The notes under the pieces are model-generated. The model was not told the DNA's origin. It worked only from the letters and a program-made list of their open reading frames with translations, and searched no databases. The position numbers and the translations under genes are program-made. From Scleroderma bovista (lineage: Eukaryota; Basidiomycota; Agaricomycetes; Boletales; Sclerodermataceae), in contig JAYMGJ010000206.1 of the NCBI GenBank assembly GCA_037178675.1, positions 186,001 to 250,000 on the forward strand: 64,000 nt of DNA, given 5' to 3'. Positions 11,137 through 20,622 of this stretch are shown here, one piece after another (within the stretch, counting starts at the first letter, position 1; each line of letters opens with the position of its first letter).

Positions 11137-12994
11137 CTCCCCCTCGCTGTGCTGCACGTAGAGCACTTCAATGAATAAGGCACTAGATGCTGCCAGAGGG
11201 AAACTGTAAGCCTAGTTGAGCTCTGAACTTTGCGAATTTCTCGCGGAGTAAGTTCTTGGTGAGCAGATCAGCAGAATTTTCAGCACCATCAATGAAGAAT
11301 AGTTCCACGTTACCTTTCGTGACTGACTCACAGATTCCATGGTAGCAGATATTGATGTGCTTGGAGCGAGGCTCCATTACGGGGTTGGATGCCATGAATA
11401 TGGACCCCTGATTATCACCCACGAATCGGGATAGCATTCAGCTTATAGCCGAGCTCACCAAGTAAGCTTTGAATCCAGGTAACTTGGCGAGCGCAATCAC
11501 TCAAAGCCATGTATTCAGCCTCAGTGGATGAGTATGCAATAGTCTTCTGCACATGAGAAGTCCAACTGATCAAGCCATCTGCAAGCTTCAGGTAGAAACC
11601 TGTCTGCGAGAGGTGAAAGGTAGGGTCTGATCCCCAATCTGAGTCCGTGCATGCAATCAGGCCAGCACCAGATCCACTGTTGTATACTAGGGAGTATGTA
11701 GGTGTCCCAATTAAATAGCGACAGATATACAGTGCTTTGTTTAGGTGGTCCTGGGATGGGTTTGCGGCATGGTGCGAGAGGTGTGTGACTGCAAAAGCAA
11801 TGTCAGGCCTAGTGCCTAACATGAGATACAGAAGGGACCCAATAACCATCTGGAAATGGGAGCGGAGTTCCACATCAACAGGCTCTGTGTTCTTGGTGGC
11901 ATAGTAGCCAGCTGGCAGTGGGGTGCTTGTGGACTTTGCATTTAGCATGCCGCAGCATTCAATGACCTTTTGTAGGTATGCACATTGATCCAGGTGGATA
12001 GTGTGACCCTTGTGAGTGATTCACATTTGGAGGAACTCATTTGGTTCTCCAAGGTCTCTGCACTCCCATTTGCACATGAATTGTGCTTTGATGGCATCAA
12101 CAACAGCCTTGTTAGGGCCACAGAATAGAGCATCGTCAACATAGATAATACCAATGATGATGTTGGTGCCCTTCTTCTTGTAGAAGAAGATGCCTGCTTC
12201 AGACTTAAGGCGCTCAAACCCGAGCTCTTTGAGAGACTCATTGAGTGTGTGCCACCAAGCTAGGCCGGCCTGTTTAAAGCCATAGAGGGCATGCCAGAGG
12301 TGGAGCACTTTGTGCTCTTGCCCAGGAACTGCAAACCCTTTGGGTTGTTCCATGTAGATCTCTTCGTCAAGCTTGCCATACAAGTAGGTGCTCCGAACAT
12401 CGAGTCCAGTGATATACCAGTTTTCTAGTGCAGCAAGTGCAAGCATAAGGTGCACTGTTTCAAAGCACACTACTGGTGAGAAGACCTGGTGGAAATCCAA
12501 TCCCTCGACCTGGGAGAAGCCTTTCACTACTAGGTGGGCTTTCTTGTGGCCATCTGACTTAATGTCGAAGACCCATCAATTCTTAATGACCTTCCGGTCT
12601 CAGGGATGGTCAACTAGCTCAAAGACCTTGCACTTTTGCAGCATGTTGAGCTCTTCTTGGCAAGCAAGTCACCAGAGTTTCTGCTCAGCTTGGGGTAAGT
12701 GAGTGATGTCCTTGTAGGACCAATTGCAAATGCTCTCATATTGAGGCTCACAGGTTTCGAGGGCTTTGCCCATCAGGAAACAGACTAGGTTTGCTCCCCC
12801 TTCCTCGCACATCTTTTGCACATCTTCCTCACTGAGCGTTGCAGAGGTGTTGGGGAAACCACCAGGGATATGGTCTGGTGTGTCTGGTTGTGGGGGCCTA
12901 GAGGCCTCACCCACTGTTTGTTGCCATCGAGAGGCACTTTCAATATCCTGGAGTTGCTCAATGGGATGTTGCCGCTCACCATACATGTTACTGG
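11137..12994 (-). pseudogene. Truncated Ty1/copia polyprotein (RT and RNase H)
   Basis: Minus-strand segments in three frames together give a copia pol C-terminus. At 12541-12669 there is a KN*WVFDIKSDG block where copia normally has KNRWVF (CGA to TGA). At 12021-12527 lies the RT core with DFHQVFSPVV, LDVRSTYLYG and the catalytic YVDD. At 11415-11948 are GTRPDIAFAV and the RNase H region with TDSDWGSD and SSTEAEYMALS. At 11183-11437 is the ending NSADLLTKNL. Frame shifts near 11420, 11945 and 12240 and the nonsense codon show it is dead. Gag, protease and integrase are missing; the 5' side stops at an L1 LTR at 12995. Confidence 0.85.
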
Positions 12995-14326
12995 TGTCAT
13001 GCACCAAATGTGTTTGGTACTGTGGACATGGAGAAAGTTAGCCGATGAAATTAATGCGAAGAACACACCCAAGATCTGTTGAAAGATTGTCCCGACTTGA
13101 GGGATACAGACAGCCCTCGCTATCCATATCACACAAAGTCAAGACTATCCTTATGCAAAGAATGAATACAAGCTCATTGTAGCCATCTATCACACAAGAA
13201 TGACTATCCTGGAGCAAGAGATGACTGCTGACGTCCAGCAGTCATCCCTCACATGAGAACTGCCAAGAAGCAGAAGAATCCAAGGATTGATGATCATTTC
13301 AGTATGAGAGAGGAATGCAACCTACTGCAGTCCAACTCCCATACCAGAACAACCAAAGAAGCAGAAGAAACAATAGAGAAACAAAGGAGAAAAGGAAGAA
13401 TCATTTTTAGCACCCAAATGTCAAATTTAGGCACCCAGTGCTGGCATTCCGATATTTTGAATAGCTCCGCCATTTTTGAAGCTATCAATCATGTGACTAT
13501 ACTATCATGGAGCCTAGACCGTGGTCTATCTGCCTGTCAAGTTCCGACGTAAATCTGTTTATTTCCCACGGAGATATTCCACCCGCAATCCAGACACCTG
13601 CTTCATCACTCACTATGGAGTCCACATTTTCTCTGGAACGTTTCTCCGCTATTGCAACAGACCTCAACTATGTCCTGCTCTTGGGACAGCCTCTCCATGA
13701 TCTCCTGTGTACTGTCTGGTACATATCTTCCCAGCCTGCTCCCTCAGTCCCTGTTGTTCTCAGTCAGCACGTTCTCCTCATCAGTCCTGCATTGTGCACA
13801 TACTTTGGTCGTCTCAAGTCTATCGTTAGACTTGAAAATTCATACCTGGTCGTCTCTGTGTCTCCTGAGTCCTCTGCATATGGTCCTTTCATCCCAGAGT
13901 CCTGTCACATCCATCTCCCTCTATCATTCATCTTGCTTCCCTGGACATGTCGAATCTGCTATTCATGTTTCACTTCGCTGCTATCCCGCAACAAACACAA
14001 ATGAAACAGTGCTCTAGAACACTTCTTAGGAGCCCTAATAGAGTACAGAACCTTCCCCTTACTGCTCAAGGGAAGACTGCACTTTGGGAGCACCAAATTT
14101 CGCATTTTTGCTCTACAGAAGCTCAATCCAAGGGATTTGTGACACTCTGTGACCAGCTGTGACTCTACTTGTCATTCCAGGCCCCCTGACACTGCTCTTC
14201 TGGTCGGATCAATTCTTTTATTATCCCCCAGCCACTCCCATCAGTGGCACTGCTTCAGAAGCTCATCTCCAGATCTAAAGTTCAATCAATCACAGGTTGT
14301 GCTTCCCTTCTGTCTGAGTCACACAC
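12995..14326 (+). mobile_element. L1-family LTR, 3'-truncated copy
   Basis: It starts TGTCATGCACCAAATGTGTTTGGT, the palindromic terminus shared by all L1 copies in this window, and follows the minus-strand copy at 14639-16980 closely. Similarity ends abruptly after GAGTCACACA at about 14326, so roughly the last 1 kb of the LTR is missing. It interrupts the copia remnant on its left. No right-hand target duplication can be tested. Confidence 0.8.
13507..14004 (+). CDS. LTR-borne 165-codon ORF, unknown function (L1 copy 1)
   Basis: The 165-residue frame begins MEPRPWSICLSSSD and contains FISHGDIPPAIQT, YVLLLGQPL, SSQPAPSV and SPESSAYGPF. Counterparts stay open in two other L1 copies (15972-16469, 34134-34631) and three L2 copies (18513-19001, 20131-20622, 38174-38662). 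The L1 and L2 versions differ at many positions by conservative or third-base changes, without frameshifts. It has no signal peptide, transmembrane segment or zinc motif that I recognise. It is rich in Ser, Pro, Leu and Val, and no known domain is evident. It lies in the 5' half of the LTR, upstream of the TATA-like box and AATAAA. It could be an LTR-encoded protein or a chance ORF kept by recent spread. Confidence 0.4.
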   Translation: MEPRPWSICLSSSDVNLFISHGDIPPAIQTPASSLTMESTFSLERFSAIATDLNYVLLLGQPLHDLLCTVWYISSQPAPSVPVVLSQHVLLISPALCTYFGRLKSIVRLENSYLVVSVSPESSAYGPFIPESCHIHLPLSFILLPWTCRICYSCFTSLLSRNKHK

Positions 14327-14638
14327 ATCTGCAAGACGACTGAAATGAAATATGCGCTCAGCAGAGATTTGACTCACAGCGGCTAACCATTTGCAGGTTC
14401 TTCTTCAAGCTCTGAAGGCTGTACAGAAGATGTCCGATGGGTGTGGATCACAAGGGATTGCCCGCATCGTGTGGTAGGGGGAGTATGGGCTTGTGGAGCC
14501 CTTGGTGAGCATTCTGCTCCTTGCACTTGTGACTAACATTTGTAGGTTGTGTTTTGAGTCTTCCGTGTTGATGCCTGGGTCCAATGACCCTATAGGAATG
14601 TTGCGGGTCGTCCCCACGTGGCTGCACGATCAGATCGC

Positions 14639-16980
14639 TGTGCGCCTAAGTGAGGGAAGAGGTCAGAACAACCAACAACCAACACCAAATGACAGCAATA
14701 TGCGAGTGGTGGTCTTCCTTTGCATTTCTGGTATTTAATGTCCTCAGGGGGATGTGCTGCACGCCTTCAGGCAGGATGCAGGAGGGAAGGGAAGGGCTTC
14801 TGATGGGGATGGGATGCGACTTGGGATGGTATTGACTCCTCTTCAGCCTACCACAGTGGTTAGGAAGAGTCCTGGGATAGAAGAGTGATGATAGATTGAT
14901 GATAGGGGTGATACAGCAGTGATGGGGCAGAGGGGAAGCAAGGGGACAGGGTTCCTGCTTCAAAAATGCGATGAACAGTGATGGGATGGAGTGGACAGAG
15001 ATGCTAGACTGCGCTTGAGCCTAGAGAAATGATCAGATACAAGATATATCTGATAAACAGCAATATAGGAGCTTTAGGCCAGCACTGAGTGACCTACAAG
15101 TCCAAAGACAGAGATAGAGCTTATAAACAGTGAGGGAGAGTGAATGTGGTCGCTTTATTGAGGGGGAAGCAGACACTTCCTTGCAGCCTTTGGCTGCTGG
15201 TTTATATACAGGAGGGGCTGTGGCCCTGTAAGCACAAATGACTAAGTGCTTGGTAAGAGATTGGTAAGAAATTGGTAAGCGATTGATAAGCAGTGTAATC
15301 AGGCTGAGTCATCAATGGGGAGAGCCTGAACAAGCTGCTGAGCCAAGGGAAAGAGCAAAAACATAGGTAAAAAGGGGTGTATAACCAAGAATATGGAAAA
15401 ATCATTGCATGGGGCCCAAAAGAGAGGGGGGGAAAGCATGGGATGAGTAGATTGAAGCTAAATGAGCATATGCGATGACATAATGCATATGAATCATAGG
15501 GGCATGAGTCATGAATTGATAAGCAGCATGATAAGCATGATTTGAAGGATGATTGGTAAGTGATTGGTAAGGGGAGTAATGGGGATTAGTAATGCCAAGA
15601 GGGGATGAATAATGCGCAGCAGAGTGAGTCAGAGTGAGCCAGAGTGACTCTGTGTGACTCAGACAGAAGGGAAGCACAACCTGTGATTGATTGAACTTTA
15701 GATCTGGAGATGAGCTTCTGAAGCAGTGCCACTGATGGGAGTGGCTGGGGGATAATAAAAGAATTGATCCGACCAGAAGAGCAGTGTCAGGGGGCCTGGA
15801 ATGACAAGTAGAGTCACAGCTGGTCACAGAGTGTCACAAATCCCTTGGATTGAGCTTCTGTAGAGCAAAAATGCGAAATTTGGTGCTCCCAAAGTGCAGT
15901 CTTCCCTTGAGCAGTAAGGGGAAGGTTCTGTACTCTATTAGGGCTCCTAAGAAGTGTTCTAGAGCACTGTTTCATTTGTGTTTGTTGCGGGATAGCAGCG
16001 AAGTGAAACATGAATAGCAGATTCGACGTGTCCAGGGAAGCAAGATGAATGATAGAGGGAGATGGATGTGACAGGACTCTGGGATGAAAGGACCATATGC
16101 AGAGGACTCAGGAGACACAGAGACGACCAGGTATGAATTTTCAAGTCTAACGATAGACTTGAGACGACCAAAGTATGTGCACAATGCAGGACTGATGAGG
16201 AGAACGTGCTGACTGAGAACAACAGGGACTGAGGGAGCAGGCTGGGAAGATATGTACCAGACAGTACACAGGAGATCATGGAGAGGCTGTCCCAAGAGCA
16301 GGACATAGTTGAGGTCTGTTGCAATAGCGGAGAAACGTTCCAGAGAAAATGTGGACTCCATAGTGAGTGATGAAGCAGGTGTCTGGATTGCGGGTGGAAT
16401 ATCTCCGTGGGAAATAAACAGATTTACGTCGGAACTTGACAGGCAGATAGACCACGGTCTAGGCTCCATGATGGTATAGTCACATGATTGATAGCTTCAA
16501 AAATGGCGGAGCTATTCAAAATATCGGAATGCCGGCACTGGGTGCCTAAATTTGACATTTGGGTGCTAAAAATGATTCTTCCTTTTCTCCTTTGTTTCTC
16601 TGTTGTTTCTTCTGCTTCTTTGGTTGTTCTGGTATGGGAGTTGGACTGCAGTAGGTTGCATTCCTCTCTCATACTGAAATGATCATCAATCCTCGGATTC
16701 TTCTGCTTCTTGGCGGTTCTCGTGCGATAGATGACTGTCAGCATTGGCATTCATCTCTTTCATCAGGATAGTCATTCTCATGCAATAGATGGCTATGACA
16801 AGCTTGTATTCATTCTTCGCATAAGGATAGTCTTGACTTTGCGTGATATGGATAGCAAGGGCTGTCTGTATCCCTCAAGTCGGGACAATCTTTCAACAGA
16901 TCTTGGGTGTGTTCTTCGCATTAGTTTCATCGGCTAACTTTCTCCATGTCCACAGTACCAAACATGTTTGGTGCATGACA
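14639..16980 (-). mobile_element. L1-family solo LTR, full length (2,342 bp)
   Basis: Read on the minus strand it runs from TGTCATGCACCAAACATG at 16980 to CTTAGGCGCACA at 14639. It contains a TATA-like box (TATATAAACCAG), AATAAA near the middle and tandem TTACCAAT words. The flanks TCGC (14635-14638) and TCAC (16981-16984) fit a 4-bp target duplication with one C/T change. Removing the LTR and one flank copy joins CGA TCA GAT CGC to ATC TCA and restores the host exon frame. No internal retroelement domain is present. Confidence 0.8.
15972..16469 (-). CDS. LTR-borne 165-codon ORF (L1 copy 2)
   Basis: This copy is almost identical to the one at 13507-14004; a CGT replaces TGT near the C-terminus (PWTRR for PWTCR). 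It is full length and sits inside an LTR that has a target duplication. Confidence 0.4.
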   Translation of the reverse strand: MEPRPWSICLSSSDVNLFISHGDIPPAIQTPASSLTMESTFSLERFSAIATDLNYVLLLGQPLHDLLCTVWYISSQPAPSVPVVLSQHVLLISPALCTYFGRLKSIVRLENSYLVVSVSPESSAYGPFIPESCHIHLPLSFILLPWTRRICYSCFTSLLSRNKHK

Positions 16981-17677
16981 TCACATCTCAGGTAGGCCAT
17001 TTTGCCATTTTGTGTTGGGCTGACATTTATCCACTCAATTGTAGGTATCCCGTGTCGATGGATGGGTGTGTGGACCCTGTGGAAACGTTTTGAAGGGTTT
17101 CTGTGTAGTTGCATGGTGTGTGCACACGCTAGGTGAGTCATTTCAATTTTCTGCCCTTTGCTGACGATTTTGTCGTTTATTTGCTCAATCTTGAGTGATC
17201 CGTGTCAACAGTGATGTGTAGCGGGTCCATATGGATGTTCTGCGTGGTTGGTGGGTGGCCAGGACAACACAGGTAAGTCGTCGTTTCGTGTTCTTCGACT
17301 CTGGCGCTTGAGCTGACTGTCTATAGCCAGCAGCGCCTTCTTCACTTGTTTCGAGTGAACGTGGCCACTGCTCATTGTGCCGTGCATGTCACCGTCACCT
17401 CTGTTTCGGTTGCCATCACCATCACCAGCCGTCTCATCGACAGTGTTCCCCGTCATCCCCTCTCCTGCACTCTCAACCTGTCCGAGCACAAATGTTCAGT
17501 TCACGGTGCCTACGGCTTTGACTGGCATGTTTGACAGTATGTATGCATCTCTGTCACCTGTGCTAACCCATTTCCTTTGATAGGTGGACTCGGGCATCGT
17601 GACTTTGCACCTATGAGGTGAGTTTCGCGATTTCGAGCCGTTTTGACATGTTTTGACACTTTCTGCTCTGTCAGCAG

Positions 17678-18380
17678 GTGTTCTTGTGTTCTCCACAATG
17701 CTTTGCACATCTGTGTGCATGCTTGATGTACCTGCATAGTGGCCGAGTCCGTTTGGCTCGTCTGGGTGGTGTTTAACAGCCCAAGTAGGTGAGTTCTGTG
17801 TGTTCGAGTCATATTGACGTGTTCTGACAGCTTGTGGCTTGTTGCCAGGTATTAATGCGTTCATTTTGATGCTGTGGGCATCCGTACGCACAGTCGACGT
17901 ATCCATGTGGTCTCCGCAGGTGTTTGGCTTGCCTGAGTGCTGCCATGTGGCCTTGTTAGGTGAGTCTGGCGGTTTTGAGTCTGTTTGACGTGTTCTGTTC
18001 CATTTTCAGCCCTTCGCGTGTCGTTCCCAATGCTCTGCACGTGCGTGCATGCACTCGACGTGTCTGCACAGTTTCCCAGTCCGTTTGAGTGGTCTGAGTG
18101 CTGTTGCTTGCTCTCCACAGGTGAGTTTGGCCTTTTCGCCTTGATTGGGTGCATACTGATGTTTCCTACTTCGTCAGCAGGTGTTATCATGTGTGTATGA
18201 ATGCTTGGGACCCCCATGTGGCTTCCAATGCCATCCGTCTCATCAACAGCATGTTTTGTGTCTCCAATAGGTGGGTTTTGCGATTTTGAATCATTTGGGC
18301 GTGTTCTGATGGTTTCTGGTGGGTTTCCAGGTGTTATCACGTCTGTCTTGACGCTTGGGACCTCTGTGAGTCCACTTGAC
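17678..18380 (+). repeat. Exon-intron tandem repeat: 111-nt exons and 50-60 nt introns
   Basis: Donors at 17618, 17789, 17960, 18121 and 18271 are spaced 171, 171, 161 and 150 bp. The exons between them are 111, 111, 111 and 90 nt, and the introns 60, 60, 50, 60 and 60 nt. In phase 1 the exons encode related peptides: TMLCTSVCMLDV, LMLWASVRTVDV and PMLCTCVHALDV, followed by PSPF or PQVF and then an ECC-type ending in two units. Lengths divisible by three mean copies can be added or lost without breaking frame. The minus strand also has long ORFs here, but it lacks the splice-site logic. Confidence 0.75.
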
Positions 18381-19437
18381 ACACTAAGGTATAGTGCATG
18401 TGTTCTAGCGCCGCTGAAGCACAACTATGGGCTCCCTTGACGAGCTCTCTTCTGGGAAAGAACGAGAGAGGGTTCTTCTTCCTAATAGCACTATAAAGTG
18501 GGGGAATAACTGTCATGGTGCTGGGGGATGTCGTCTGAAAGTAGGGAAGGGGATAGAGTATTGAATTCGACGCATCCAGGGAAGCGAGTCAAATGACAGA
18601 GGAAGATGAACATGGCAAGTATCTGGGAGGAAGGGACCATAGGCTGAGGGCTCAGGGGACACAGAGACAACCAGAGAAGACTTCTCAAGCTTGACAATAG
18701 ACCTAAGATGACCAAAGTACATCCTTAACGCAGGACTGATGAGGAGAATGCGCTGACCAAGAACGAGAGGGACTGAGGGAGCAGGCTGGGAAGATATGTG
18801 CCAGGCAGTGCACGGGAACTCTGGGAGAGGCTGTCCTAAGAGCAGGACATAGTGGAGATCTGCAGCAATAGCAGAGAAATGATCCAGAGAAAATACGGAC
18901 TCCATAGTGAGCGATGAAGTGAACGTCTGGATTGCGGGGGGAATATCTCTGTGGGAAATGAACGGATTTGCGTCGGAACTTGACAGGCAGATAGACCACA
19001 TTCTAGGCTCTCTGACGGTATAGTCACGTGCCTGATAGCTTCAGAAATGATGGAGCTATTCAGAATATCAGAATGCCGGCACTGGGCGCCTAAAAATGAC
19101 ATTTGGGCGCTAAAAATCATTTCTTCTCTTTCTCCTTCGTTTCTCCATCAATTCTTCGGCTTCTTTGACCGTTCTGGTATGGGAGTTGGACTGCAGATGT
19201 GTGCATTCTTTTCTCATACCACAATTTACATTGTTCCTTCAGTTTCTTCTGCTTCTTGGTGGTTCTCATGCGATAGATGACTGTCTGCATTGGCATTCAT
19301 CTCTCGCATCAGGATAGTCTTCTTGTGTGATAGATGGCTACGATGAGGGTCCGTTGTGCTTATCCTTTGCATAAGGATCATTCAATATAGGTGTTATCTT
19401 CCATGTCCACTGTACCAAACCTGTTTGGTGCGTGACA
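18381..19437 (-). mobile_element. L2-family LTR, truncated copy
   Basis: It begins on the minus strand at 19437 with TGTCACGCACCAAACAGG and matches the L2 copy at 36999-39098 until about 18381, where it abuts the repeat-exon gene. About half of the LTR is missing. The right flank is gypsy integrase sequence, so this LTR lies within the gypsy element whose remnants continue at 19438. Confidence 0.8.
18513..19001 (-). CDS. LTR-borne ORF, L2 version, 162 codons
   Basis: This is the L2 counterpart of the L1 165-codon frame. It shares SLTMES, YVLLLGQPLP and SSQPAPSVPLVL but starts at MWSICLSSSD and ends at FRRHPPAP. It is open throughout. Confidence 0.4.
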   Translation of the reverse strand: MWSICLSSSDANPFISHRDIPPAIQTFTSSLTMESVFSLDHFSAIAADLHYVLLLGQPLPEFPCTAWHISSQPAPSVPLVLGQRILLISPALRMYFGHLRSIVKLEKSSLVVSVSPEPSAYGPFLPDTCHVHLPLSFDSLPWMRRIQYSIPFPTFRRHPPAP

Positions 19438-20130
19438 GCAGTTGAACCACGAAATCAACCAGTACCTCTGAACCTATGTTAGCAATCATCAAAACGATTG
19501 GGCTAAGTGGATCAAGATTGCCCAGTTTGTCTGGAACAACACAGTCTTGGAGGTTACTACTGATTCCCCATTTGGAATTACCAGGAGTTATTCCCCGTGC
19601 ATGGGTGTAGAGCCAGTGCAGACAGTAGCCCCAGCGGCTAAGGACTTTGCTGCCATATTTAACAAAGTTGTTGAGTCTTCTGAGAAGGCTAAACACAACA
19701 TGAAGCTTGAGGTGGTGTCATGCACCAAACAGGTTTGGTACAGTGAACATGGAAGATAACACCTATATTGAATGATCCTTATGCAAAGGATAAGCACAAC
19801 GGACCCTCATCATAGCCATCTATCGCACAAGAAGACTATCCTGATGCGAGAGACGAATGCCAATGCAGACAGTCATCTATCGCACAAGGACCGCCAAGAA
19901 GCAGAAGAAACTGAAGGAATAACGTCAATTGTGGTATGAGAAAGGAATGCACACATCTGCAGTCCAACTCCCATACCAGAACGATCAAAGAAGCTGAAGA
20001 ATTGATGGAGAAATGAAGGAGAAAGAGAAGAAATGATTTTTAGCGCCCAGTGCCGGCATTCCGATATTTTGAATAGCTCCATCATTTCTGAAGCTATCAG
20101 GCACGTGACTATACCGTCAGAGAGCCTAGA

Positions 20131-20622
20131 ATGTGGTCTATCTGCCTGTCAAGTTCCGACACAAATCCGTTCATTTCCCACAGAGATATTCCCCCCGCAA
20201 TCCAGACGTTCACTTCATCGCTCACTATGGAGTCCGTATTTTCTCTGGATCATTTCTCTGCTATTGCTGCAGATCTCCACTATGTCCTGCTCTTAGGACA
20301 GCCTCTCCCAGAGTTCCCGTGCACTGCCTGGCACATATCTTCCCAGCCTGCTCCCTCAGTCCCTCTCGTTCTCGGTCAGCGCGTTCTCCTCGTCAGTCCT
20401 GCATCAAGGATGTACTTTGGTCATCTTAGGTCTATTGTCAAGCTTGAAAAGTCTTCTCTGGTCGTCTCTGTGTCCCCTGAGCCCTCAGCCTATGGTCCCT
20501 TCCTCCCAGATACTTGCCATGTCCATCTTCCTCTGTCGTTTGTCTCGCTTCCCTGGATGCGTCGAATTCAATACTCTATCCGCTTCCCTACTTTCAGACA
20601 ACGTCCCCCAGCACCATGGCAG
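20131..20622 (+). pseudogene. LTR-borne ORF, L2 version, cut by the LINE
   Basis: This is the same frame as at 38174-38662, open from MWSICLSSSD to the LINE insertion point at 20622, where it runs into the T-tract. About 160 of 162 codons remain. Confidence 0.4.

Larger units (their letters stand above)
14397..18380 (+). pseudogene. Decayed multi-exon gene with 37-codon repeat exons, interrupted by an L1 LTR
   Basis: Predicted exons are 14397-14504, 14546-14638 joined to about 16981-16991, then a segment near 17034-17131 (open; IPCRWMGVWTLWKRFEGF), a segment ending at about 17270, 17325-17536, 17584-17617, and repeat exons 17678-17788, 17849-17959, 18010-18120, 18181-18270 and 18331 onward. 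Introns are 41-60 nt with GT-AG ends and TGAC or CTAAC branch-like words. Exons join in phase across most borders. Inside them I count about eight stop codons, all TGA or TAG and none TAA, as expected from C-to-T decay of CGA and CAG codons. The insertion of the L1 LTR at 14639-16980 splits one exon. The 3' end is lost at 18380, where an L2 LTR begins. I do not recognise the family. Confidence 0.55.

Noticed and set aside
12995..16980. A DNA transposon with 1.3-kb terminal inverted repeats
   Set aside because: The two inverted arms are separate L1 LTR copies. The right one (14639-16980) has its own target duplication and rejoins a host exon, and the left one is truncated.
17205..18424. Minus-strand ORFs of 136 and 187 codons over the repeat exons
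   Set aside because: They show internal repeats, but only because the DNA repeats. Plus-strand exons have matched phase, GT-AG introns and homologous peptides.
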